From assembly GCA_964392325.1 (NCBI GenBank), contig CAYMPJ010000006.1:1-64000 (forward strand): 64,000 nucleotides of DNA. The letters run 5' to 3'. Source of the DNA: CALLPQ01 sp964392325 (GTDB lineage Bacteria > Pseudomonadota > Alphaproteobacteria > Caulobacterales > Parvularculaceae). Of this stretch, positions 53,443-62,118 are shown piece by piece. The first letter of the stretch is position 1, and the number at the start of each line of letters is the position of its first letter. The notes beneath the pieces are model-generated. The model made no database searches. It was not told where the DNA came from and saw only the letters and a program-made list of their open reading frames with translations. The position numbers were made by a program, and so were the translations under genes.

Positions 53443-53944
53443 TTTCAACCCCGCCTCGAAAATTGGTACCAGCGATCATTGCGGGAGTATTCTTCAGTAT
53501 AAGTCTCTTTTCACTCGCTCTTAATTGCGCTTGCGCAACCCGCTCTTCCAGTCCAATCGTATTCCATAATTGAAAATATGATCCACGCCCGACAAAACAC
53601 GCCTCATCCTCAACGCCAGCATAGTCCTTCAGGTTTTGAGGCAAAATGGCTCGGCCATCGCTATCGAAAGGCAGTTTTCGCGCGCGTCCCATGATGGCTA
53701 ACTCTAAATCTTCGCGATCGGGATCATATGGATCGAGCTGATCAATCATGGCCTGAAAACGCACCAGTAAATCCAGACCGCCACAGTCAAGATGGGGCCC
53801 GCTTAGCGAGGGCACACAGACAAAACCATTGAAACTCTCAATATCTAACGCCTTGCGGAATTCAGCAGGTGTTGCGATCCGGTTTTTCTTATCGATCTTG
53901 TTGGTATGAGTACCCAGAAAATGGGCCTGCGCACCACGCGTCAT
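53435..53944 (-). CDS. mraZ: Transcriptional regulator MraZ
   Basis: A 169-residue protein with two SpoVT/AbrB-type DNA-binding domains. FLGTHTNKIDKKNRIATPAEFRKAL (domain 1) and ARKLPFDSDGRAILPQNLKDYAGVEDEACFVGRGSYFQLWNTIGLEE (domain 2) carry the conserved K-x-R and D-x-x-GR motifs. In E. coli MraZ represses the dcw promoter by binding repeated TGGGN units. First gene of the cluster; repeated GGG units with 10-bp period lie about 130 bp upstream. Confidence 0.96.
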   Translation of the reverse strand: MTRGAQAHFLGTHTNKIDKKNRIATPAEFRKALDIESFNGFVCVPSLSGPHLDCGGLDLLVRFQAMIDQLDPYDPDREDLELAIMGRARKLPFDSDGRAILPQNLKDYAGVEDEACFVGRGSYFQLWNTIGLEERVAQAQLRASEKRLILKNTPAMIAGTNFRGGVENE

Positions 53945-54071
53945 GACGTACCTTCAATACTAAAGCTGACCCAATATCAGCCCTCCGCATTCAACCCGGC
54001 ACGATGATGTAAAACCCTCAAATAGCGCTTACCATTTTCAATAGCCGGAAATGCCCCTCTTTGAACAAATT

Positions 54072-54105
54072 AGGGCTATAACGGGATATCACGGGATATT
54101 ACGGT
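54072..54105 (-). promoter_or_regulatory. 10-bp-period GGG repeats upstream of mraZ
   Basis: AGGGCTATAA, CGGGATATCA, CGGGATATTA and CGGTACG follow each other with GG(G) at 54073, 54083, 54093 and 54103, exactly 10 bases apart. MraZ is known to bind direct repeats of TGGGN with five-base spacers, also a 10-bp period. The repeats read on the strand opposite to mraZ. The site lies in the 330-bp gap (53945-54274) that must contain the mra promoter. Confidence 0.5.
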
Positions 54106-54116
54106 ACGTCAAAGTC

Positions 54117-54161
54117 AAAATTCATGAAACCTATAAAGATTCAGGCATATTCATGAATTTT
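54117..54161. repeat. Inverted repeat in the mraZ upstream region
   Basis: AAAATTCATGA (54117-54127) and TCATGAATTTT (54151-54161) are perfect 11-bp inverted arms with a 23-base spacer that includes GATTC (54139-54143), a GANTC site. A regulatory element for the mra operon is possible. No other feature was found in the rest of the gap. Confidence 0.5.
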
Positions 54162-54274
54162 AACAAAAGGAACAAGAACATTAATAGAACATTATTGTAC
54201 TCACACCTCATCCCTGCGCTCCACCAGTAAATAATTGGTTAAAGCGGCACTATTTTAACTTTTTAAAGGGGCTT

Positions 54275-56059
54275 TTACGGGTTGGTAAAAGTCTCGGCAA
54301 AAAAATCGCCCTTTTTCCAACTTGGCGCAGCGGACGCATTGGCAACCTCACTGGCAATTAGATAATTCAGATTGGCAAAACGCGCAGCATGCTCCCATTG
54401 AATAGGAAGATCGATCTCGTCGGTCGGTTCGTGATAATGGGTTGCAAGAAAATTATCGAACACTTCCTGCCCACCATTGCCTGTGCCGAGAAATAAAAAT
54501 ACTGACGGTATCCCCTGCCGGACGAAATTATAATGATCAGAGCGTGTAAATAGTTGCAGTTCTGGCCAAGGGTCGTCAATGATGGATACATCCGTTTTTT
54601 GCGCCGCTACACGAACCGTCTCCCCAAGAGAGGACCGCTTCGCACCAAATGCAATCACATCCGTAAACGGGTACAAAACCAGAGGCATATCGAGGTTTAT
54701 ATTTGCGACAATTCTTTTGCCATTTGACGTTGGGTAATGCGCAAAATAATCGGATCCGATTAGTCCCTTTTCTTCAGCGGTTACAGCTAAAAATATGATA
54801 CTCCGACGGGGCGCACCTTCGCTTATCATACGCCTTGCAACATCAAGCATTATGGAAATACCCATCGCATTATCGAGAGCCCCATTATGAATTAAGTCCT
54901 CACCACCATATCGCGATTCATGAATCCCTACATGATCAAGATGGGCAGAAAGTACGATTACTTCATCGCGCAAAGCCGGATCGTTGCCCGGTAAAAAACC
55001 CACTACATTCGGGCTCATCAGATCTTCTATGATACCGCCGCCCCGCACGTTAACATGCCCTTGCAAATCAAACCCTTTGAGTTTGCCGGGGTCAGTATTT
55101 GCCAGTTCTCGCACCTGCTCGAAGCTTAAAGGCGCGCCATTAAACAGAGATAGTGCTGCAACAGGCCCCACAGTAAAAGCCGGGGCCATCCCCAATGCTT
55201 CATCTTCGGCAACCCCATCGGGAGAAACCCAGGTCCAGCGCTTGCGCTCTGGTCGATTACGCGTTCGCTCCCACGCCTTAAAGGGGTCAATCGAATTTCT
55301 TGAAATCACAATCAAACCAACCGCGCCTTTATCGCGAGCAATCGCGCTTTTCGTTCGCGTTCGCGAAAAATGCGCACTGGTCTCGCTATTCAGGAAATCA
55401 GGAGCCCCTGCAAAAACGACGACAATTTTTCCCTCAACATCAAGCCCCTCATAATCATTATGGCTTGGCGCGGTAATCCCGAAACCGGCGAAAATGAGCG
55501 GGGCCGTTACATCAAAAGCTTCGCCTTGTAAGGACCGCCCCCCCAGAAAGTCGCGCTTATGGGTAAGGGTCAAGGTCTGGCCATCGACATCAGTTAAAGC
55601 CATAAAAGCAGCATTGTCATCTCGCGAGACAATACGCAAAGCCACGTCCTGAAAATAATCTTCGCCAGATCCCGGCTTAAGTCCAAGATCACGAAAGCGC
55701 TCGGCCACGTAGTTTGCGGCATGCAAATATCCTTCGCTGCCCGCTTCCCTGCCCTCTCGGGCATCTGCAGCCAACCAACTCACATCCGATTGAATAAGCG
55801 CCGCCGAACTACCCGGAACAAGCGTATTTTCTAAAACACTGGCTTGTGCCTCAACGGAGGGGACATTTACACCTTGCTCATTGATTGGCCCGCCAGCCTC
55901 ATTTCGGGCAAACTCGCTGATACTACATGATAATGTTCCGCTTGCGATGAAGATGACCACAAAAAGACCTCGACAAAGACGCGTCAAACTGGAAGCCGTT
56001 AAAAAAGAGGCGTTCGTGTTGGGAAAAAATATCATGTCAATAAGTACCAATCTTGTCAT
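54275..56059 (-). CDS. M28 family metallopeptidase with PA domain
   Basis: A 594-residue exported peptidase. The N-terminus has a hydrophobic signal (about residues 33-46, LFVVIFIASGTLSC) that may be a lipoprotein or an ordinary signal. A PA-type insert (APLIFAGFGITAPSHNDYEGLDVEGKIVVVFAGAP...AVGLIVISRN) covers about residues 185-335. The zinc peptidase domain has SAHLDHVG (His and Asp, about 371-378), GALDNAMG (bridging Asp), AEEKGLIGS (Glu pair), NINLDMP (Asp) and the last His in the SDHYNFVRQGIPSVF region. Family members are aminopeptidases or carboxypeptidases; probably periplasmic. Convergent with no gene; it precedes the dcw promoter region. Confidence 0.92.
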   Translation of the reverse strand: MTRLVLIDMIFFPNTNASFLTASSLTRLCRGLFVVIFIASGTLSCSISEFARNEAGGPINEQGVNVPSVEAQASVLENTLVPGSSAALIQSDVSWLAADAREGREAGSEGYLHAANYVAERFRDLGLKPGSGEDYFQDVALRIVSRDDNAAFMALTDVDGQTLTLTHKRDFLGGRSLQGEAFDVTAPLIFAGFGITAPSHNDYEGLDVEGKIVVVFAGAPDFLNSETSAHFSRTRTKSAIARDKGAVGLIVISRNSIDPFKAWERTRNRPERKRWTWVSPDGVAEDEALGMAPAFTVGPVAALSLFNGAPLSFEQVRELANTDPGKLKGFDLQGHVNVRGGGIIEDLMSPNVVGFLPGNDPALRDEVIVLSAHLDHVGIHESRYGGEDLIHNGALDNAMGISIMLDVARRMISEGAPRRSIIFLAVTAEEKGLIGSDYFAHYPTSNGKRIVANINLDMPLVLYPFTDVIAFGAKRSSLGETVRVAAQKTDVSIIDDPWPELQLFTRSDHYNFVRQGIPSVFLFLGTGNGGQEVFDNFLATHYHEPTDEIDLPIQWEHAARFANLNYLIASEVANASAAPSWKKGDFFAETFTNP

Positions 56060-56212
56060 AAATACACAGTAGCCCTTTAATATACCGGGGCGCTACTTAA
56101 CCAAAGGCGATTTCAACTATTGCTAAATTTTTGTGATAGGTAAGACCATCCGGAAAAACTTATCCCCCCAACAGGGCAAACAGTATATAGTTTTGAGAAA
56201 CTATGATGAAAG

Positions 56213-58297
56213 ATGAGATGTCAGATGGCAACCAAGAAATCAACAAATGTAAAGAAATCCAGAGTAGGTAAAAAATCTTTTCTGGGTATTTTCGGTTTGG
56301 GTTTTGTTTTAACCGCTCTCGCCGGACAGGCCTTGGTGGCCAATCACAATGACCAGCTTGCTCAAGCGCAAGACCAAGAAACAGCACTCAGAGGAAAAAT
56401 TGAAGCTGTTTTGTCCAGCTCGTCAGAAGACAATGCAAGTTCGTCTTTCAATGCCAGACAAGATACCAGACTAGTGGATCAAGGAGCGTTACGCCCTCTC
56501 CATGTCTCCGCCAGCGCAGCAGTCGCGACACCGCCAAGTGCTGGCCATCAGTTACAATTCAACCCTACCTTTCTGGCCGAATGGACACATGAAGCACCAT
56601 TTATTGATCACATGAAAGTTAAAGGTTTTCCAAATGAATGGCGATGGATTTTTGTTTTTAAAGATAAAGTTTTAAATGCCAAACAGGCAGCTAAAGCAGG
56701 TTATCTTGATCCCGTATCGGGTGATATCAAAACTGTGCCCCCCGGCTTGATAGAAATACAAGGCCCATTGATGGTTTTCGGATACTCTCAATTTCCCGAA
56801 TGGTATGCCGGTGATTGGGTTCTGACTTGGGAAGGTCAGGCAGATGTCACGATTTGGGATAAGAAGGTCAAAGTTAAATCATCTACCAGTAGCGCCAACG
56901 GCGGACGCATGGTCTTTACCATGCCATCGCCAAAATCAGTACCCGGCGCAGAGATTCAGCGCGGGCGTTTTTCCAATATTCGTACACCAATCAAAAATTT
57001 GAAATTGGTGCGCCTTCAAGATGAAAAACGTCATAACGCCGGACAGATTTGGCATCCCGTTTTTCTGGAGCAGGCTAAAAAATATAACATAATACGAACA
57101 ATGAACTGGCAGAATATAAACGGTAATCCAGCGCGACGGTTTGCTGATATTGCAAAACCTGGTGACCCTCATTTTGTGCACCGCCCGGTCGTCACAACGC
57201 CAGATCTACGCCCTCACCACGATCGTTATGGAATTCCCTATGAATATTTATTTGATCTAGCAGAAAAAACAAATAATGATCTGTGGCTGCATATACCTAT
57301 CCAGATTGGCTCAACCCTGCATCAAAGTGATGCTTTGGGTAATGTGGAAAAAATCGCCGCAAACGCTCGCGTAAATGGTCGTGCGATTGTTGAAAGTCCT
57401 GCATGGGATGAGTTTGCTAGAGAATTCACAAAGCGTTTAACCGCCAGCAAATACCCCAAAAACCGGCCACTTTATATTGAGCTGGGAAATGAAGTTTGGA
57501 ATTATGCATATCCTTTTGCTCTCGCCACACGCTATGCCGATGGTATTGCAAAAAGCTTCGAGACCAACCAATCCGAGCGCTATGGGTATGGCATATTGAC
57601 GGCGCGAATGATTTTAAGCCTTGAAACTGCATTAGAAAATACGGGGTATACACCCGTTTATATACTTGCCAGTCATACAGCTAACCCTTACGCGACAAAA
57701 GTCGCCTTTGATGGTCTTACAACATACCTGTGTCAGAAGAATATAAATCCCTCCTCGATCACAAAAAAAATTGGCGTTGCTCTGACCACCTATCATGGCG
57801 GAGAAGATGCATATAGAGCCCTTGTAAAACCTCAAACGGGTGAGAACCTGGTTCAAGCATATGAACGGGAGATCATCACAAATGGCAGCGCTCTTAAATC
57901 CAGACTTCATTCCTACTATACCAACAGCAGCGAAGATGTCATTTTAACCAAAGCATGGATTGTTGAAAGATGGAAACGGCATCGCGAAATGGCCGCCACT
58001 TATAACGCAAAAATAATTGGTGCTTATGAAGGCGGTAGCCATGACAATCCACCACCAGAGCTTATTCAATCGGAAATCTTTAAAAATTGGTGGTCGGAAT
58101 ATCATTGGGGTGTTGAGGGAAGCGACGTCGTACGCCAAGTTAACCGGGCTATCATTGATGAATTTCCAGGTGTGATACTATCCAATTTCACCCCGATAGG
58201 CGCTAGTGGGGATCATCGTTCTCCTTGGTATGATGGCCACTATTCAGAAAACACTGAAATGTCCCGGATGTGGTCAACGTTCGAACGAAGGCCTTAA
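56213..58297 (+). CDS. Putative glycoside hydrolase (clan A-like), signal-anchored
   Basis: A 694-residue protein from 56213 (ATG at 56225 also possible). A basic N-terminus and one TM/signal helix (about residues 25-46, FLGIFGLGFVLTALAGQALVA). Residues about 95-275 form a beta-rich domain. From about 280 a TIM-barrel-like region has IIRTMNWQNINGNP, YEYLFDLAEKTNNDLWLHIPIQ, YIELGNEVWNYAYPFA (Glu427 after Asn, as the acid/base of clan A glycosidases) and IIGAYEGGSHDN (Glu606, the likely nucleophile). This resembles a group of uncharacterised cellulase-like proteins. Substrate unknown; extracellular or periplasmic polysaccharide is likely. Confidence 0.75.
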   Translation: MRCQMATKKSTNVKKSRVGKKSFLGIFGLGFVLTALAGQALVANHNDQLAQAQDQETALRGKIEAVLSSSSEDNASSSFNARQDTRLVDQGALRPLHVSASAAVATPPSAGHQLQFNPTFLAEWTHEAPFIDHMKVKGFPNEWRWIFVFKDKVLNAKQAAKAGYLDPVSGDIKTVPPGLIEIQGPLMVFGYSQFPEWYAGDWVLTWEGQADVTIWDKKVKVKSSTSSANGGRMVFTMPSPKSVPGAEIQRGRFSNIRTPIKNLKLVRLQDEKRHNAGQIWHPVFLEQAKKYNIIRTMNWQNINGNPARRFADIAKPGDPHFVHRPVVTTPDLRPHHDRYGIPYEYLFDLAEKTNNDLWLHIPIQIGSTLHQSDALGNVEKIAANARVNGRAIVESPAWDEFAREFTKRLTASKYPKNRPLYIELGNEVWNYAYPFALATRYADGIAKSFETNQSERYGYGILTARMILSLETALENTGYTPVYILASHTANPYATKVAFDGLTTYLCQKNINPSSITKKIGVALTTYHGGEDAYRALVKPQTGENLVQAYEREIITNGSALKSRLHSYYTNSSEDVILTKAWIVERWKRHREMAATYNAKIIGAYEGGSHDNPPPELIQSEIFKNWWSEYHWGVEGSDVVRQVNRAIIDEFPGVILSNFTPIGASGDHRSPWYDGHYSENTEMSRMWSTFERRP

Positions 58298-58532
58298 CCT
58301 CAAACGGACTACGCTCGAACTCCGTGACAATTGGTGGATACGAACCCAAATTCAAGCATAAACAGAGCGATCTATCATTGTCATAGGCGCTTCAGCCGCC
58401 ATCAGAATACGTACTAAATCAAAGCCAACCCTATATTTTACGCTAAAATGCTCTTAAAACAGTGCTTTTTGGAGGGAACAATTAGGGTTGATCGAATAAG
58501 GGATTTGTGCATTTCCCCTTATTATGCAAGTA

Positions 58533-58585
58533 TTATCCACATAGTTTTCCACAATCGCGTGAAAGTGCGAGACAGGTTTTCCACA
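58533..58585 (+). promoter_or_regulatory. Cluster of three DnaA boxes
   Basis: TTATCCACA (58533-58541), TTTTCCACA (58545-58553) and TTTTCCACA (58577-58585) are in the same orientation, with an AT-rich stretch to 58687. They sit in the largest gene-free interval near the right side (58298-58687), where no ORF, RNA or terminator was otherwise recognised. Boxes match the DnaA consensus TTATNCACA fully (first) or with one mismatch. Replication origin or DnaA-controlled promoter. Confidence 0.5.
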
Positions 58586-58687
58586 GATCGACATATCAAT
58601 TTGTAAACAAAGTATTAATACGCTCAATAAATCTTTCAGTACATATTAAGAGTATTTCAACGACGTTTACCTATATTAACTCTCATT

Positions 58688-59224
58688 ATGGAACTTGCCT
58701 TGATCATAACATTTTGTCTCATTGTCGGCGGATTGGCTGCGCTAACGTCCTTTAATCCGCATTGGTTTTCTGCCCATCATGAGGCTGTAGCTGAATTCAA
58801 ACGCAGCGAGAGCCCAAATATCAACACCAAAAACGGTCAGTTTTCGGTGAGCAAAACTCTGTTTCTCATTGGCCCTTCTGCAAATCATCCAGCTTGTAGA
58901 TTACAGCGGAAATTAATCAAACCCACAATTCCCATGCTCATTCGGGAAGATATTGCTGTAATAGAAATTTATGGCGAGCAAGCACCACGCAGAAATGGTG
59001 ACATTCTAGAACATATTGATGGATCCCTACTGCGCCATGCTTTTGGTGCCGAGGAAGGTTTCTTTGTGGTTTATGTTGATGAACATGGAAAAACGATCTT
59101 CAGCAAAAAGTCACCAATGCTAACCGATATGATTGCTGAGCGTACAGGTCTCCTGTTAACGCCGCCAAATCCATCACCGGAAGTGGCTAACTCGCACATT
59201 ATCAAGCGCCTAAAGGCCGCCTGA
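58688..59224 (+). CDS. Thioredoxin-like protein, DUF4174-like
   Basis: A 178-residue protein with an N-terminal TM helix (about residues 1-18, MELALIITFCLIVGGLAAL). The remainder has KTLFLIGPSANHPACRLQRKLIKPTIPMLIREDIAVIEIYGEQAPRRNG...LRHAFGAEEGFFVVYVDEHGKTIFSKKSPMLTDMIAERTGLL, which matches the DUF4174 layout, a thioredoxin-like fold lacking the CxxC. A TATATT at 58672-58677 near the ATG and no ribosome site suggest a short-leader or leaderless transcript. Convergent with infB. Confidence 0.75.
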   Translation: MELALIITFCLIVGGLAALTSFNPHWFSAHHEAVAEFKRSESPNINTKNGQFSVSKTLFLIGPSANHPACRLQRKLIKPTIPMLIREDIAVIEIYGEQAPRRNGDILEHIDGSLLRHAFGAEEGFFVVYVDEHGKTIFSKKSPMLTDMIAERTGLLLTPPNPSPEVANSHIIKRLKAA

Positions 59225-59284
59225 TTTTTTAAAAAATCCAGAAAACTGTAAAGTGGCTATCTTTTTATTGGCCTAAGGATCGTA

Positions 59285-61906
59285 TTATAATGTGCGCTGG
59301 ATCGTCTCAACGTTAAAGCACTCAATAACGTCTCCGGCGCGCATGTCTTCATAATTGGCAAAGCTCATACCACATTCCTGACCGCCAGGCACTTCCTGCA
59401 CATCATCCTTGAAGCGTTTGAGTTGCGAGAGTTCACCTTCGTGAATCACAACATCGTCGCGGATAAGTCGAACTTTTGCTCCGCGTTTGACATGTCCTTC
59501 AGTGATCCGACAACCGGCAACCTTGCCGTGTTTGGAAATTGAGAATACTTCGAGAATTTCTGCATTACCAATAAATGTCTCACGCAATTCCGGCTCCAGC
59601 ATTCCGGAGAGAACGCCTTTAACATCATCGATGAGATCATAAATGACGGAGTAATAGCGAATTTCAACGCTTTCCCGCTCCGCATGAGCGCGTGCATCTT
59701 TATTAGCCCGCACATTAAAGCCAATCACCGGCGCGCCAGATGCACCAGCCAGAATGACATCGGATTCAGAAACACCGCCAACCCCGGTATGAAGCACTTT
59801 CACACGGACTTCATCAGTGGATAATTTCTCCAATGATCCCACGATTGCTTCAACCGATCCTTGAACATCGCCCTTGATAACCAATGGCAATTCACGAATT
59901 TCAGCATCTTGCAATTGCGCCATCATTGATTCAAGCGACGTGCCAGAAGATTTAGCAACAGATTGTTCTTTGCGTTTACGCTGGCGGAATTCGGCGATTT
60001 CTCGCGCGCGCGCCTCACTATCTACAACTACAAATGGATCGCCAGGCTCGGGTACACCATTAAGGCCAAGCATTTCCACAGGTAATGCGGGGCCCGCCTC
60101 GGCAATTTTTTGACCTTTGTCATTATTGGTTGCGCGCACCTTGCCCCATTCCGAACCTGCAACAACAATATCACCGCGTTTTAAAGTACCCCGTTGCACG
60201 AGAAGCGTTGCCAAAGAACCACGGCCCTTATCAAGGCGCGCTTCCACGACAGACCCTTCCGCAGGGCGATCCGGATTAGCCTTCAGATCGAGGAGTTCAG
60301 CCTGCAGCAAAATTGCTTCTTGCAGTGCATCAAGATTCATTCTTTTCAATGCGGAGACCTCCACATCCTGAATCTCACCGCCCATGCTTTCAACTTGCAA
60401 TTCATGGGTTAGTAAATCCGTACGCACACGGTTCGCATCGGCATCAGGCTTATCAATCTTGTTGATCGCAACAATTATCGGAACGCCAGCAGCTTTTGCA
60501 TGGCTAATCGCTTCTTCGGTTTGCGGCATGATCGAATCGTCAGCAGCAACCACAAGGATGACGATATCGGTTACTTCCGCTCCGCGTGCACGCATCTGGG
60601 TAAACGCGGCGTGGCCCGGTGTATCAAGGAATGTTATTTTGCGCCCTTCATCAAGGGTAACTTGATAGGCACCAATATGCTGGGTAATTCCGCCGGCTTC
60701 ACCCGTAACCACATCCGTTTGACGCAAAGCATCAAGAAGTGATGTCTTACCATGATCAACATGACCCATGATGGTAACAACAGGCGGACGCGGCAATAAA
60801 TCTTCTTCTTTGTCAGCAATACCGGAAAGGCCATCTTCCACATCCGACTCGGCCACCCGCTTGACAGTATGCCCCATATCCTCTGCGATGAGCTGGGCTG
60901 TATCGGCGTCCAGAATGTCATTGCCGGTAACCATTTGACCTTGCTTCATCAACTCGCGCACTAGATCGACCGCCCGCATCGCCATTCTCTGGGCCAATTC
61001 CTGAACTGTGATCGTTTCAGGAATTATCACTTCACGAACAATCTTAGGAACATCACCGCGCTGTTGACGGGCCAGTTTTTCGCGCTCGCGCGCGCGCTTA
61101 ACCGAAGCAAGAGAGCGTTGACGCTCATCATCATCAAGAGCATTGGCAATGGTCAAACGTCCGGTACGACGACGAGGAGCCTCTCGTGATTTTGTCGTAT
61201 CTTTGCGCTCATTCCCAATATCTTTGCGCTTTGTTTTCAGACGGCCACCAAGCTGGGCAAGCGGGTTATCTGGATCCGCTTCAGCGATGGTTTCTTTGCT
61301 GCTTTCACTGGGCGCTTTTTGGCTGTCACGTTTTTTACGCTCGCGCTCAGCCTCTTCCGCCTCTAACGCAATGCGCGCTTCTTCTTCAGCTTTGCGGCGA
61401 ACTTCGGCTTCCTTGGCCCGTTTACTTTCTTCAGCTTCAATGCGTTTTTTATCTTCAGCAAGGCGCGATGCTTCTTCTGCTTCGCGCGCTTGTCTTTCCG
61501 CTTCCTCAGCCTTTTCACGCACCTTGCGGACTTCAGCTTCTTTGCGCGCTTTAACCAGAACTTCCGCACGAGCCTGTTTTTCATCATCAGAAAGGGTTCG
61601 CAACACAGCGCCCTTTTTGGGAGATTCTTTTTGCGTCACTTCGACAGTATCGCTCTTTGGAGCCACAGTCTTTTTGGTCGAGGTTTTTTTCTCGACCTTT
61701 GGCGAAGCTTCAGTGTCTTTATCCGCCGCTACTTTTTTAGTCGGCGTCAAGGTGCGACGTTTTTTTGTCTCAACGACTACGGTTTTGCTACGGCCATGGG
61801 AAAAGCTCTGTTTCACAGATCCCTTCTCCGTACGTCGCAAAGTCAGTGGCTTGCGCTTTGGCTTGCCCTCTGCATCCGTCTTAGTATCTTCAACGTCGTT
61901 ACTCAT
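59285..61906 (-). CDS. infB: Translation initiation factor IF-2
   Basis: An 873-residue GTPase that delivers initiator tRNA to the ribosome. Residues about 1-290 are charged and repetitive (long EAERQAREAEEASRLAEDKKR helix). The IF2_N motif is at ETITVQELAQRMAMRAVDLVRELMKQG. The G domain has GHVDHGKTS (about 377-385), DTPGHAAFTQM and NKIDKPDAD, followed by domains II, III and IV (LHTGVGGVSESDVILA and the C-terminal CRITEGHVKRGAKVRLIRDD). The alphaproteobacterial form has this long N-terminal region. 212 bp after the YlxR-family gene in the nusA operon. Confidence 0.97.
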   Translation of the reverse strand: MSNDVEDTKTDAEGKPKRKPLTLRRTEKGSVKQSFSHGRSKTVVVETKKRRTLTPTKKVAADKDTEASPKVEKKTSTKKTVAPKSDTVEVTQKESPKKGAVLRTLSDDEKQARAEVLVKARKEAEVRKVREKAEEAERQAREAEEASRLAEDKKRIEAEESKRAKEAEVRRKAEEEARIALEAEEAERERKKRDSQKAPSESSKETIAEADPDNPLAQLGGRLKTKRKDIGNERKDTTKSREAPRRRTGRLTIANALDDDERQRSLASVKRAREREKLARQQRGDVPKIVREVIIPETITVQELAQRMAMRAVDLVRELMKQGQMVTGNDILDADTAQLIAEDMGHTVKRVAESDVEDGLSGIADKEEDLLPRPPVVTIMGHVDHGKTSLLDALRQTDVVTGEAGGITQHIGAYQVTLDEGRKITFLDTPGHAAFTQMRARGAEVTDIVILVVAADDSIMPQTEEAISHAKAAGVPIIVAINKIDKPDADANRVRTDLLTHELQVESMGGEIQDVEVSALKRMNLDALQEAILLQAELLDLKANPDRPAEGSVVEARLDKGRGSLATLLVQRGTLKRGDIVVAGSEWGKVRATNNDKGQKIAEAGPALPVEMLGLNGVPEPGDPFVVVDSEARAREIAEFRQRKRKEQSVAKSSGTSLESMMAQLQDAEIRELPLVIKGDVQGSVEAIVGSLEKLSTDEVRVKVLHTGVGGVSESDVILAGASGAPVIGFNVRANKDARAHAERESVEIRYYSVIYDLIDDVKGVLSGMLEPELRETFIGNAEILEVFSISKHGKVAGCRITEGHVKRGAKVRLIRDDVVIHEGELSQLKRFKDDVQEVPGGQECGMSFANYEDMRAGDVIECFNVETIQRTL

Positions 61907-62118
61907 TCAATCTCCGTTCCTCCGGCTAATCAATTCTATCGTGTCTGGCTGTTCATATTCAAACCAGTAAAAATCAATCAACCGGGCCCTTTAGGGCATA
62001 ACCTTCTATTTCGCTGCGGTCCAGTGCCGGGCCGCATAATCACTCAAAATCTCTATCTTTACTCAAGCGTTAAAACGCCAACTTAAATCGCATTTCTACT
62101 GCCCTCATCAAATGCCCA

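Noticed and set aside
59226..59241. GATTTTTTAAAAAATC palindrome after the DUF4174-like gene
   Set aside because: Too AT-rich to be a stable terminator stem and lacks a following T run.
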